Assembly: GCF_914767665.1 (NCBI RefSeq)
Contig: NC_059505.1
Span: 20,705,506 to 20,769,505, forward strand
Length of the DNA: 64,000 nucleotides
Direction: 5' to 3'
Source of the DNA: Harmonia axyridis
Taxonomy: Eukaryota; Arthropoda; Insecta; Coleoptera; Coccinellidae
The position numbers and the translations under genes were made by a program. The notes under the pieces are model-generated. The model was given only the letters and a program-made list of their open reading frames with translations, made no database searches and was not told where the DNA came from. The first letter of the stretch is position 1. Every line of letters begins with the position of its first letter. Positions 1 through 12,513 of this stretch are shown in pieces.

Positions 1-2776
1 CTGCGACGAAAAGTTTAGGAGATATAACGATTTTTATAGAGAGATTGAATTTTTACGGTTTTTTCCAAAAATTTCGACTTCAAATTTCTCCTAAACTATG
101 GGGACTACGGAAAATCGGTAAGCAGAATTGGTATTGGCAGTTCATGATTATTCGAATTCCACTCACGAATGACAATATTTGAGTCGAAGAATTTTCTCGA
201 ATTTTCCTTACCCCGGACCTTGAAAAATTGTTAAAAATTAAAAGTTCCTTCTTGGTAATAATATACCTCTTTTTCTATTGATCTGGTCACGTAGATCACG
301 AAAGTTTTCATATGAGGGGTCTGCGACGAATAGTCTAGGAGATATAACGATTTTAGTAGAGAGATTGAATTTTAACGGTTTTTTCCAAAAATTTCGAATT
401 CAAATTTCTTCTAAACTATGGGGACTACGGAAAATAGGTAAGCAGAGTTGGTATTGGCAGTTCATGATTATTCGAATTCCACTCACGAATGACAATATTT
501 GAGTCGAAGAATTTTCTCGAATTTTCTCGAATTTTCTCGAATTTTCCTTACCCCGGACCTTAAAAAATTGTAAAAAATTAAAAGTTCCTTCTTGGTGATA
601 ATATGCCTCTTTTTCTATTGATCTGTTCTCGTAGATCACGAAAGTTTTTATATGAGGGGTCTGCGACGAATAGTTTAGGAGATATAACGATTTTTATAGA
701 GAGATTGAATTTTTACGGTTTTTTCCAAAAATTTCGACTTCAAATTTCTCCTAAACTATGGGGACTACGGAAAATAGGTAAGCAGAGTTGGTATTGGCAG
801 TTCATGATTATTCGAATTCCACTCACGAATGACAATATTTGAGTCGAAGAATTTTCTCGAATTTTCTCGAATTTTCCTTACCCCGGACCTTAAAAAATTG
901 TAAAAAATTAAAAGTTCCTTCTTGGTAATAATATACCTCTTTTTCTATTGATCTGGTCACGTAGATCACGAAAGTTTTTATTTGAGGGGTTTGCGACGAA
1001 TAGTTTAGGAGATATAACGATTTTTGTAGAGAGATTGAATTTTCTCGAATTTTCCTTACCCCGGACCTTAAAAAATTGTAAAAAATTAAAAGTTCCTTCT
1101 TGCTGATAATATACCTCTTCTTCTATTGATCTGTTCACGTAGATCACGAAAGTTTTCATATGAGGGGTCTGCGACGAATAGTTTAGGAGATATAACGATT
1201 TTTATAGAGAGATTGAATTTTTACGGTTTTTTCCAAAAATTTCGACTTCAAATTTCTCCTAAACTATGGGGACTACGGAAAATAGGTAAGCAGAGTTGGT
1301 ATTGGCAGTTCATGATTATTCGAATTCCACTCACGAATGACAATATTTGAGTCGAAGAATTTTCTCGAATTTTCTCGAATTTTCCTTACCCCGGACCTTA
1401 AAAAATTGTAAAAAATTAAAAGTTCCTTCTTGGTAATAATATACCTCTCTTTCTATTGATCTGGTCACGTAGATCACGAAAGTTTTTATTTGAGGAGTCT
1501 GCGACGAATAGTTTAGGAGATATAACGATTTTAGTAGAGAGATTGAATTTTTACGGTTTTTTCCAAAAATTTCGAATTCAAATTTCTCCTAAACTATGGG
1601 GACTACGGAAAATAGGTAAGCAGAGTTGGTATTGGCAGTTCATGATTATTCGAATTCCACTCACGAATGACAATATTTGAGTCGAAGAATTTTCTCGAAT
1701 TTTCCTTACCCCGGACCTTAAAAAATTGTAAAAAATTAAAAGTTCCTTCTTGGTAATAATAAACCTCTTTTTCTATTGATCTGGTCACGTAGATCACGAA
1801 AGTTTTCATATGAGGGGTCTGCGACGAATAGTCTATGAGATATAACGATTTTAGTAGAGAGATTGAATTTTTACGGTTTTTTCCGAAAATTTCGACTTCA
1901 AATTTCTCCTAAACTATGGGGACTACGGAAAATAGGTAAGCAGAGTTGGTATTGGCAGTTCATGATTATTCGAATTCCACTCACGAATGACAATATTTGA
2001 GTCGAAGAATTTTCTCGAATTTTCTCGAATTTTCCTTACCCCGGACCTTAAAAAATTGTAAAAAATTAAAAGTTCCTTCTTGGTAATAATATACCTCTTT
2101 TTCTATTGATCTGGTCACGTAGATCACGAAAGTTTTTATTTGAGGGGTTTGCGACGAATAGTTTAGGAGATATAACGATTTTTGTAGAGAGATTGAATTT
2201 TCTCGAATTTTCCTTACCCCGGACCTTAAAAAATTGTAAAAAATTAAAAGTTCCTTCTTGCTGATAATATACCTCTTTTTCTATTGATCTGTTCACGTAG
2301 ATCACGAAAGTTTTCATATGAGGGGTCTGCGACGAATAGTTTAGGAGATATAACGATTTTTATAGAGAGATTGAATTTTTACGGTTTTTTCCAAAAATTT
2401 CGACTTCAAATTTCTCCTAAACTATGGGGACTACGGAAAATAGGTAAGCAGAGTTGGTATTGGCAGTTCATGATTATTCGAATTCCACTCACGAATGACA
2501 ATATTTGAGTCGAAGAATTTTCTCGAATTTTCTCGAATTTTCCTTACCCCGGACCTTAAAAAATTGTAAAAAATTAAAAGTTCCTTCTTGGTAATAAAAT
2601 ACCTCTTTTTCTATTGATCTGGTCACGTAGATCACGAAAGTTTTCATATGAGGGGTCTGCGACGAATAGTTTAGGAGATATAACGATTTTAGTAGAGAGA
2701 TTGAATTTTTACGGTTTTTTTCCAAAAATTTCGAATTCAAATTTCTCCTAAACTATGGGGACTACGGAAAATCGGT

Positions 2777-2816
2777 GAGCAGAGTTGGTATTGGCAGTTC
2801 ATGGTTATTCGAATCC
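2777..2816 (+). other. tRNA-like A-box/B-box pair in a family A long monomer
   Basis: On this strand (reverse strand of forward monomers) GAGCAGAGTTGG resembles the Pol III A box TRGCNNAGYNGG (mismatch at the first base), and TATTCGAATCC resembles the B box GGTTCGANTCC (mismatches at the first two). The usual monomer has AAGCAGAGTTGG. The gap between boxes is 17 bp, shorter than in real tRNA genes, with no room for an anticodon arm, and no cloverleaf can be closed. It is either chance or a decayed tRNA-derived element. Class GTCATTCGTGAG monomers have a poorer B box (ATTCGAATTCC). Confidence 0.25.
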
Positions 2817-3910
2817 CACTCTCGCCTGACAATATTTGAGTCGAAGAATTTTCTCGAATTTTCTCGAATTTTCCTTACCCCGGACCTTAAAAAATTGTAA
2901 AAAATCAAAAGTTCCTTCTTGGTAATAATATACACCTTTTTCTATTGATCTGGTCATGTAGATCACGAAAGTTTTCATTTGAGGAGTCTGCGACGAATAG
3001 TTTAGGAGATATAACGATTTTTATAGAGAAATTGAATTTTCTCGAATTTTCCTTACCCCGGACCTTGAAAAATTGTAAAAAATTAAAAGATCTTTCTTGG
3101 TAATAAAATACCTCTTTTTCTATTGATCTGTTCACGTAGATCACGAAAGTTTTTATTTGAGGGGTCTGCGACGAATAGTTTAGGAGATATAACGATTTTT
3201 GTAGAGAGATTGAATTTTCTCGAATTTTCCTTACCCCGGACCTTAAAAAATTGTAAAAAATTAAAAGTTCCTTCTTGGTGATAATATACCTCTTTTTCTA
3301 TTGATCTGTTCACGTAGATCACGAAAGTTTTTATATGAGGGGTCTGCGACGAATAGTTTAGGAGATATAACGATTTTTATAGAGAGATTGAATTTTAACG
3401 GTTTTTTCCAAAAATTTCGACTTCAAATTTCTCCTAAACTATGGGGACTACGGAAAATCGGTAAGCAGAGTTGGTATTGGCAGTTCATGATTATTCGAAT
3501 TCCACTCACGAATGACAATATTTGAGTCGAAGAATTTCCTCGAATTTTTCTTATCCCGGACCTTGAAAAATTGTAAAAAATTAAAAGTTCCTTCTTGGTA
3601 ATAATATACCTCTTTTTCTATTGATCTGGTCACGTAGATCACGAAAGTTTTCATATGAGGAGTCTGCGACGAATAGTTTGGGAGATATAACGATTTTAGT
3701 AGAGAGATTGAATTTTTACGGTTTTTTCCAAAAATTTCGAATTCAAATTTCTCCTAAACTATGGGGACTACGGAAAATAGGTAAGCAGAGTTGGTATTGG
3801 CAGTTCATGATTATTCGAATTCCACTCACGAACGACAATATTTGAGTCGAAGAATTTTCTCGAATTTTCTCGAATTTTCCTTACCCCGGACCTTAAAAAA
3901 TTGTAAAAAA

Positions 3911-5086
3911 TTAAAAGTTCCTTCTTGGTAATAATATACCTCTTTTTCTATTGATCTGGTCACGTAGATCACGAAAGTTTTTATTTGAGGGGTTTGCGAC
4001 GAATAGTTTAGGAGATATAACGATTTTTGTAGAGAGATTGAATTTTCTCGAATTTTCCTTACCCCGGACCTTAAAAAATTGTAAAAAATTAAAAGTTCCT
4101 TCTTGGTGATAATATACCTCTTTTTCTATTGATCTGTTCACGTAGATCACGAAAGTTTTTATATGAGGGGTCTGCGACGAATAGTTTAGGAGATATAACG
4201 ATTTTTATAGAGAGATTGAATTTTTACGGTTTTTTCCAAAAATTTCGACTTCAAATTTCTCCTAAACTATGGGGACTACGGAAAATAGGTAAGCAGAGTT
4301 GGTATTGGCAGTTCATGATTATTCGAATTCCACTCACGAATGACAATATTTGAGTCGAAGAATTTTCTCGAATTTTCTCGAATTTTCCTTACCCCGGACC
4401 TTAAAAAATTGTAAAAAATTGAAAGTTCCTTCTTGGTGATAATATACCTCTTTTTTTATCGATCTGTTCACGTAGATCACGAAAGTTTTTATATGAGGTG
4501 TCTGCGACGAATAGTTTAGGAGATATAACGATTTTTATAGAGAGATTGAATTTTTACGGTTTTTTCCAAAAATTTCGACTTCAAATTTCTCCTAAACTAT
4601 GGGGACTACGGAAAATCGGTAAGCAGAGTTGGTATTGGCAGTTCATGATTATTCGAATTCCACTCACGAATGACAATATTTGAGTCGAAGAATTTCCTCG
4701 AATTTTCCTTACCGCGGACCTTAAAAAATTGTAAAAAATTAAAAGTTCCTTCTTGGTGATAATATACCTCTTTTTCTATTGATCTGTTCACGTAGATCAC
4801 GAAAGTTTTTATATGAGGGGTCTGCAACGAATAGTTTAGGAGATATAACGATTTTTATAGAGAGATTGAATTTTTACGGTTTTTTCCAAAAATTTCGACT
4901 TCAAATTTCTCCTAAATTATGGGGACTACGGAAAATCGGTAAGCAGAGTTGGTATTGGCAGTTCATGATTATTCGAATTCCACTCACGAATGACAATATT
5001 TGAGTCGAAGATTTTTCTCGAATTTTTCTTACCCCGGACCTTGAAAAATTGTAAAAAATTAAAAGTTCCTTCTTGGTAATAATATA
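3911..5086. repeat. Left arm of a large inverted repeat in family A
   Basis: This 1,176-bp stretch pairs in inverted orientation with 7562-8737: matching landmarks at seven positions all sum to 12,648, so there is no net indel. Shared rare variants include the CCGCGG form of the conserved CCGGGG motif (near 4714 and 7932) and the TGCAACGAA/TTCGTTGCA variant (near 4825 and 7818). Homology continues outward at 3083-3845 against 9299-10061 (sum 13,144), after a 496-bp difference. The arm ends exactly at the AT tract. The same left sequence also matches 15.1-16 kb inverted. Confidence 0.88.
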
Positions 5087-5095
5087 TATATATAT
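5082..5095. repeat. (AT)7 tract at the inversion junction of family A
   Basis: A run of seven AT dinucleotides marks the only change of orientation of family A in the window. Left of it a reverse monomer is intact up to its AATAATATA motif (ending 5086). Right of it a forward monomer begins inside its ATTTTTGGAAAAAACC motif (from 5094). Neither half-monomer is complete, so this is a breakpoint and not a normal monomer boundary. Both source motifs end or begin in AT-rich sequence, so a short AT homology may have primed the join, followed by dinucleotide slippage. Confidence 0.9.
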
Positions 5096-7561
5096 TTTTG
5101 GAAAAAACCGTAAAAATTCAATCTCTCTATAAAAATCGTTATATCTCCTAAACTATTCGTCGCAGACCCCTCATATAAAAACTTTCGTGATCTACGTGAA
5201 CAGATCAATAGAAAAAGAGGTATATTATCACCAAGAAGGAACTTTTAATTTTTTACAATTTTTTAAGGTCCGGGGTAAGGAAAATTCGAGAAAATTCAAT
5301 CTCTCTTCTAAAATCGTTATATCTCCTAAACTATTCGTCGCAGACCCCTCAAATAAAAACTTTCGTGATCTACGTGAACAGATCAATAGAAAAAGAGGTA
5401 TTTTATTACCAAGAAAGATCTTTTAATTTTTTACAATTTTTCAAGGTCCGGGGTAAGGAAAATTCGAGAAAATTCAATCTCTCTATAAAAATCGTTATAT
5501 CTCCTAAACTATTCGTCGCAGACCCCTCATATTAAAACTTTCGTGATCTACGTGAACAGATCAATAGAAAAAGAGGTAAATTATCACCAAGAAGGAACTT
5601 TTAATTTTTTCAATTTTTTAAGGTCCGGGGTGAGGAAAATTCGAGAAAATTCGAGAAAATTTTTCGACTCAAATATTGTCAGGCGAGTGTGGGATTCGGA
5701 TAACCATGAACTGCCAATACCAACTCTGCTTACCGATTTTAAGTAGTCCCCATAGTTTAGGAGAAATTTGAATTCGAAATTTTTGGAAAAAACCGTAAAA
5801 ATTCAATCTCAATACTAAAATCGTTATATCTCCTAAACTATTCGTCGCAGACCCCTTATATGAAAACTTTCGTGATCAACGTGACCAGATCAATAGAAAA
5901 AGAGGTATATTATTACCAAGAAGGAACTTTTAATTTTGTACAATTTTTTAAGGTCCGGGGTAAGGAAAATTCGAGAAAATTTTTCGACTCAAATATTGTC
6001 AGGCGAGAGTGGGATTCGAATAACCATGAACTGCCAATACCAACTCTGCTTACCGATTTTTCGTAGTCCCCATAGTTTAGGAGAAATTTGAATTCGAAAT
6101 TTTTGGAAAAAACCGTAAAAATTCAATCTCAATACTAAAATCGTTATATCTCCTAAACTATTCGTCGCAGACCCCTTATATGAAAACTTTCGTGATCAAC
6201 GTGACCAGATCAATAGAAAAAGAGGTATATTATTACCAAGAAGGAACTTTTAATTTTTTACAATTTTTCAAGGTCCGGGGTAAGGAAAATTCGAGAAAAA
6301 TCTTCGACTCAAATATTGTCATTCGTGAGTGGAATTCGAATAATCATGAACTGCCAATACCAACTCTGCTTACCGATTTTCCGTAGTCCCCATAATTTAG
6401 CAGAAATTTGAAGTCGAAATTTTTGTAAAAAACCGTAAAAATTCAATCTCTCTATAAAAATAGCTATATCTCCTAAACTATTCGTCGCAGACCCCTCATA
6501 TAAAAACTTTCGTGATCTACGTGAACAGATCAATAGAAAGAGAGGTATATTATCACCAAGAAGGAACTTTTGATTTTTTACAATTTTTTAAGGTCCGCGG
6601 TAAGGAGAATTCGAGAAAATTCAATCTCTCTACAAAAATCGTTATATCTCCTATACTATTCGTCGCATAACCCTCAAATAAAAACTTTCATGATCTACGT
6701 GAACAGATCAATAGAAAAAGAGGTATTTCATTACCAAGAAAGATCTTTCAATTTTTTTTCAATTTTTCAAGTCCGGGGTAAGGAAAATTCGAGGAAATTC
6801 AATCTCTCTATAAAAATCGTTATATCTCCTAAACTATTCGTCGCAGACTCCTCAAATAAAAACTTTCGTGATCTACATGACCAGATCAATAGAAAAAGAG
6901 GTATATTATTACCAAGAAGGAACTTTTAATTTTTTACAATTTTTTAAGGTCCGGGGTAAGGAAAATTCGAGAAAATTCGAGAAAATTTTTCGACTCAAAT
7001 ATTGTCAGGCGAGAGTGGGATTCGGATAACCATGAACTGCCAATACCAACTCTGCTTACCGATTTTCCGTAGTCCCCATAGTTAAGGAGAAATTTGAATT
7101 CGAAATTTTTGGAAAAAACCGTAAAAATTCAATCTCTCTACAAAAATCGTTATATCTCCTAAACTATTCGTCGCAAACCCCTCAAATAAAAACTTTCGTG
7201 ATCTACATGACCAGATCAATAGAAAAAGAGGTATATTATTACCAAGAAGGAACTTTTAATTTTGTACAATTTTTTAAGGTCCGGGGTAAGGAAAATTCGA
7301 GAAAATTCGAGAAAATTTTTCGACTCAAATATTGTCAGGCGAGAGTGGGATTCGGATAACCATGAACTGCCAATACCAACTCTGCTTACCGATTTTCCGT
7401 AGTCCCCATAGTTTAGGAGAAATTTGAATTCGAAATTTTTGGAAAAAACCGTAAAAATTCAATCTCTCTACTAAAATCGTTATATCTCCTAAACTATTCG
7501 TCGCAGACACCTCATATGAAAACTTTCGTGATCTACGTGAACAGATCAATAGAAAAAGAGG

Positions 7562-8737
7562 TATATTATTACCAAGAAGGAACTTTTAATTTTTTACAAT
7601 TTTTCAAGGTCCGGGGTAAGAAAAATTCGAGAAAAATCTTCGACTCAAATATTGTCATTCGTGAGTGGAATTCGAATAATCATGAACTGCCAATACCAAC
7701 TCTGCTTACCGATTTTCCGTAGTCCCCATAATTTAGGAGAAATTTGAAGTCGAAATTTTTGGAAAAAACCGTAAAAATTCAATCTCTCTATAAAAATCGT
7801 TATATCTCCTAAACTATTCGTTGCAGACCCCTCATATAAAAACTTTCGTGATCTACGTGAACAGATCAATAGAAAAAGAGGTATATTATCACCAAGAAGG
7901 AACTTTTAATTTTTTACAATTTTTTAAGGTCCGCGGTAAGGAAAATTCGAGGAAATTCTTCGACTCAAATATTGTCATTCGTGAGTGGAATTCGAATAAT
8001 CATGAACTGCCAATACCAACTCTGCTTACCGATTTTCCGTAGTCCCCATAGTTTAGGAGAAATTTGAAGTCGAAATTTTTGGAAAAAACCGTAAAAATTC
8101 AATCTCTCTATAAAAATCGTTATATCTCCTAAACTATTCGTCGCAGACACCTCATATAAAAACTTTCGTGATCTACGTGAACAGATCGATAGAAAAAGAG
8201 GTATATTATCACCAAGAAGGAACTTTCAATTTTTTACAATTTTTTAAGGTCCGGGGTAAGGAAAATTCGAGAAAATTCGAGAAAATTCTTCGACTCAAAT
8301 ATTGTCATTCGTGAGTGGAATTCGAATAATCATGAACTGCCAATACCAACTCTGCTTACCTATTTTCCGTAGTCCCCATAGTTTAGGAGAAATTTGAAGT
8401 CGAAATTTTTGGAAAAAACCGTAAAAATTCAATCTCTCTATAAAAATCGTTATATCTCCTAAACTATTCGTCGCAGACCCCTCATATAAAAACTTTCGTG
8501 ATCTACGTGAACAGATCAATAGAAAAAGAGGTATATTATCACCAAGAAGGAACTTTTAATTTTTTACAATTTTTTAAGGTCCGGGGTAAGGAAAATTCGA
8601 GAAAATTCAATCTCTCTACAAAAATCGTTATATCTCCTAAACTATTCGTCGCAAACCCCTCAAATAAAAACTTTCGTGATCTACGTGACCAGATCAATAG
8701 AAAAAGAGGTATATTATTACCAAGAAGGAACTTTTAA
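7562..8737. repeat. Right arm of the large inverted repeat in family A
   Basis: Forward-strand partner of 3911-5086. The two arms are separated by about 2.5 kb of forward family A (5087-7561), so the structure is an interrupted palindrome and not a perfect hairpin. Four monomers with the same length series (320, 320, 330, 178 bp) are shared in mirror order. Confidence 0.88.
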
Positions 8738-8786
8738 TTTTTTACAATTTTTTAAGGTCCGGGGTAAGGAAAATTCGAGAAAATTC

Positions 8787-8902
8787 TTCGACTCAAATAT
8801 TGTCATTCGTGAGTGGAATTCGAATAATCATGAACTGCCAATACCAACTCTGCTTACCTATTTTCCGTAGTCCCCATAGTTTAGGAGAAATTTGAAGTCG
8901 AA
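8787..8902. repeat. Imperfect inverted repeat inside the long-only segment of family A
   Basis: TTCGACTCAAAT (8787-8798) and ATTTGAAGTCGAA (8890-8902) are complementary over 12 bases with one unpaired base. The first arm starts the 142-bp segment that short monomers lack; the second lies about 30 bp before its end. The pairing holds in monomers with GAAGTCGAAAT and is broken in those with GAATTCGAAAT. One example is given; it recurs in most long monomers of the GTCATTCGTGAG class. Confidence 0.75.
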
Positions 8903-11025
8903 ATTTTTGGAAAAAACCGTAAAAATTCAATCTCTCTATAAAATCGTTATATCTCCTAAACTATTCGTCGCAGACTCCTCATATGAAAACTTTCGTGATC
9001 TACGTGAACAGATCAATAGAAAAAGAGGTATTTTATTACCAAGAAAGATCTTTTGATTTTTTACAATTTTTCAAGGTCCGGGGTAAGGAAAATTCGAGAA
9101 AATTCAATCTCTCTATAAAAATCGTTATATCTCCTAAACTATTCGTCGCAGACTCCTCAAATAAAAACTTTCGTGATCTACGTGACCAGATCAATAGAAA
9201 GAGAGGTATATTATTACCAAGAAGGAACTTTTAATTTTTTACAATTTTTAAGGTCCGGGGTAAGGAAAATTCGAGAAAATTCGAGAAAATTCTTCGACTC
9301 AAATATTGTCATTCGTGAGTGGAATTCGAATAATCATGAACTGCCAATACCAACTCTGCTTACCTATTTTCCGTGGTCCCCATAGTTTAGGAGAAATTTG
9401 AATTCGAAATTTTTGGAAAAAACCGTAAAAATTCAATCTCTCTACTAAAATCGTTATATCTCCCAAACTATTCGTCGCAGACTCCTCATATGAAAACTTT
9501 CGTGATCTACATGACCAGATCAATAGAAAAAGAGGTATATTATTACCAAGAAGGAACTTTTAATTTTTTACAATTTTTCAAGGTGCGGGATAAGAAAAAT
9601 TCGAGGAAATTCTTCGACTCAAATATTGTCATTCGTGAGTGGAATTCGAATAATCATGAACTGCCAATACCAACTCTGCTTACCGATTTTCCGTAGTCCC
9701 CATAGTTTAGGAGAAATTTGAAGTCGAAATTTTTGGAAAAAACCGTAAAAATTCAATCTCTCTATAAAAATCGTTATATCTCCTAAACTATTCGTCGGAG
9801 ACCCCTCATATAAAAACTTTCGTGATCTACGTGAACAGATCAATAGAAAAAGAGGTATATTATCACCAAGAAGGAACTTTTAATTTTTTACAATTTTTTA
9901 AGGTCCGGGGTAAGGAAAATTCGAGAAAATTCAATCTCTCTATAAAAATCGTTATATCTCCTAAACTATTCGTCGCAGACTCCTCAAATGAAAACTTTCG
10001 TGATCTACATGACCAGATCAATAGAAAAAGGTGTATATTATTACCAAGAAGGAACTCTTGATTTTTTACAATTTTTTAAGGTCCGGGGTAAGGAAAATTC
10101 GAGAAAATTCGAGAAAATTCGAGAAAATTCTTCGACTCAAATATTGTCATTCGTGAGTGGAATTCGAATAATCATGAACTGCCAATACCAACTCTGCTTA
10201 CCTATTTTCCGTAGTCCCCATAGTTTAGGAGAAATTTGAAGTCGAAATTTTTGGAAAAAACCGTAAAAATTCAATCTCTCTATAAAAGTCGTTATATCTC
10301 CTAAACTATTCGTCGCAGACCCCTCATATAAAAACTTTCGTGATCTACGTGAACAGATCAATAGAAAAAGAGGTATATTATCAGCAAGAAGGAACTTTTA
10401 ATTTTTTACAATTTTTTAAGGTCCGGGGTAAGGAAAATTCGAGAAAATTCAATCTCTCTACAAAAATCGTTATATCTCCTAAACTATTCGTCGCAAACCC
10501 CTCAAATAAAAACTTTCGTGATCTACGTGACCAGATCAATAGAAAAAGAGGTATATTATTACCAAGAAGGAACTTTTAATTTTTTACAATTTTTTAAGGT
10601 CCGGGGTAAGGAAAATTCGAGAAAATTCGTGAAAATTCTTCGACTCAAATATTGTCATTCGTGAGTGGAATTCGAATAATCATGAACTGCCAATACCAAC
10701 TCTGCTTACCTATTTTCCGTAGTCCCCATAGTTTAGGAGAAATTTGAAGTCGAAATTTTTGGAAAAAACCGTAAAAATTCAATCTCTCTATAAAAATCGT
10801 TATATCTCCTAAACTATTCGTCGCAGACCCCTCATATAAAAACTTTCGTGATCTACGTGAACAGATCAATAGAAAAAGAGGTATATTATCACCAAGAAGG
10901 AACTTTTAATTTTTTACAATTTTTTAAGGTCCGGGGTAAGGAATATTCGAGAAAATTCAATCTCTCTACAAAAATCGTTATATCTCCTAAACTATTCGTC
11001 GCAGACCCCTCAAATAAAAACTTTC

Positions 11026-11203
11026 GTGATCTACGTGAACAGATCAATAGAAAAAGAGGTATTTTATTACCAAGAAAGATCTTTTAATTTTTTACAATTT
11101 TTCAAGGTCCGGGGTAAGGAAAATTCGAGAAAATTCAATCTCTCTATAAAAATCGTTATATCTCCTAAACTATTCGTCGCAGACTCCTCAAATGAAAACT
11201 TTC
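11026..11203 (+). repeat. Family A short monomer (178 bp), reference copy
   Basis: Identical in plan to the long monomer but lacking exactly 142 bp: GAGAAAATTC is followed directly by AATCTCTCTA. In the long form these two points are each preceded by AAAATTC, so the short form keeps one copy of that 7-bp direct repeat. Short monomers often come in pairs (10848/11026, 17074/17252, 19265/19443, 22105 with 21927, 27416/27594) and are mixed with long ones through the array. Confidence 0.95.
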
Positions 11204-12193
11204 GTGATCTACATGACCAGATCAATAGAAAAAGGTGTATATTATTACCAAGAAGGAACTTTTGATTTTTTACAATTTTTTAAGGTCCGGGGTAGGGAAA
11301 ATTCGAGAAAATTCGAGAAAATTTTTCGACTCAAATATTGTCAGGCGAGAGTGGGATTCGAATAACCATGAACTGCCAATACCAACTCTGCTCACCGATT
11401 TTCCGTAGTCCCCATAGTTTAGGAGAAATTTGAATTCGAAATTTTTGGAAAAAACCGTAAAAATTCAATCTCTCTACTAAAATCGTTATATCTCCTAAAC
11501 TATTCGTCGCAGACCCCTCATATGAAAACTTTCGTGATCTACGTGACCAGATCAATAGAAAAAGAGGTTTATTATTACCAAGAAGGAACTTTTAATTTTT
11601 TACAATTTTTCAAGGTTCGGGGTAAGGAAAATTCGAGAAAATTCGAGAAAATTCTTCGACTCAAATATTGTCATTCGTGAGTGGAATTCGAATAATCATG
11701 AACTGCCAATACCAACTCTGCTTACCTATTTTCCGTAGTCCCCATAGTTAAGGAGAAATTTGAAGTCGAAATTTTCGGAAAAAACCGTAAAAATTCAATC
11801 TCTCTATAAAAATCGTTATATCTCCTAAACTATTCGTCGCAGACCCCTCATATAAAAATTTTCGTGATATACGTGAACAGATCAATAGAAAAAGAGGTAT
11901 ATTATCACCAAGAAGGAACTTTTAATTTTTTACAATTTTTTAAGGTCCGGGGTAAGGAAAATTCGAGAAAATTCGAGAAAATTCTTCGACTCAAATATTG
12001 TCATTCGTGAGTGGGATTCGAATAACCATGAACTGCCAATACCAACTCTGCTTACCGATTTTCCGTAGTCCCCATAGTTTAGGAGAAATTTGAATTCGAA
12101 ATTTTTGGAAAAAACCGTAAAAATTCAATCTCTCTACAAAAATCGTTATATCTCCTAAACTATTCGTCGCAAACCCCTCAAATAAAAACTTTC

Positions 12194-12513
12194 GTGATCT
12201 ACGTGACCAGATCAATAGAAAAAGAGGTATATTATTACCAAGAAAGAACTTTTAATTTTTTACAATTTTTTAAGGTCCGGGGTAAGGAAAATTCGAGAAA
12301 ATTCTTCGACTCAAATATTGTCATTCGTGAGTGGAATTCGAATAATCATGAACTGCCAATACCAACTCTGCTTACCTATTTTCCGTAGTCCCCATAGTTT
12401 AGGAGAAATTTGAATTCGAAATTTTTGGAAAAAACCGTTAAAATTCAATCTCTCTACTAAAATCGTTATATCTCCTAGACTATTCGTCGCAGACCCCTCA
12501 TATGAAAACTTTC
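12194..12513 (+). repeat. Family A long monomer (320 bp), reference copy
   Basis: Typical long monomer, taken from the GTG of GTGATCTACGTG to the next one. Landmarks are GATCAATAGAAAAAGAGGTA at the start, the AAGGTCCGGGGTAAGG block near 12272-12287, one copy of the CGAGAAAATT subrepeat, then TTCGACTCAAATATTG, the GTCATTCGTGAGTGG class marker, a TAGTCCCCATAGTTTAGGAG block, GAATTCGAAAT, phased A-tracts in GGAAAAAACCGTTAAAATTC, and TATCTCCTAGACTATTCGTC. The 330-bp form (for example 12514-12843) differs by one more 10-bp subrepeat. The monomer contains EcoRI sites (GAATTC), so an EcoRI digest should give a ladder. Confidence 0.95.

Larger units (their letters stand above)
1..5086 (-). repeat. Satellite family A array, reverse orientation
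   Basis: About 17 tandem monomers, all opposite in orientation to the rest of family A. Each reads on the + strand as the reverse complement of the forward monomer (for example GTAGATCACGAAAG in place of CTTTCGTGATCTAC). Both long (320-340 bp) and short (about 178 bp) monomers occur; the short ones are near 970-1150, 2130-2310 and 2970-3320. The 10-bp subrepeat is seen as TCGAATTTTC in one to three copies (three at 507-546). The array starts mid-monomer, so it continues to the left. Variant markers match forward monomers at 7.6-10 kb and 15-19 kb, so this is an inverted copy of the same subfamily. No gene is seen. Orientation and repeat identity are read directly; centromeric or heterochromatic location is inferred. 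Confidence 0.97.
5872..9999 (+). repeat. Segmental duplication 1, copy a (about 4.1 kb)
   Basis: Monomer order and rare variants match 13164-17251 at an offset that drifts from 7,292 to 7,250-7,252 bp. Shared markers include AATCTCAATACTAAAATCG, GATCAACGTGACC, the CCGCGG variant, TTTAGCAGAAATTTG near 6397, and the CATAACCCTCAAAT variant near 6666. The monomer length series 320, 320, 178, 178, 330, 330, 320, 320, 330, 178 is conserved apart from small indels. A TTTTAAGTAGTCC marker at 5736 and 13028 suggests homology reaches a little further left. Confidence 0.87.

Noticed and set aside
5082..5095. AT tract as an origin of replication or a transposon target
   Set aside because: It is only 14 bp and is fully explained as the join between two AT-rich monomer breakpoints.
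12462..12504. CENP-B-box-like match in ATTCGTCGCAGACCCC
   Set aside because: It keeps TTCG, the central A and the first C of NTTCGNNNNANNCGGGN, but has CCCC where CGGG is needed. Six of nine core bases in an array this size is not convincing.
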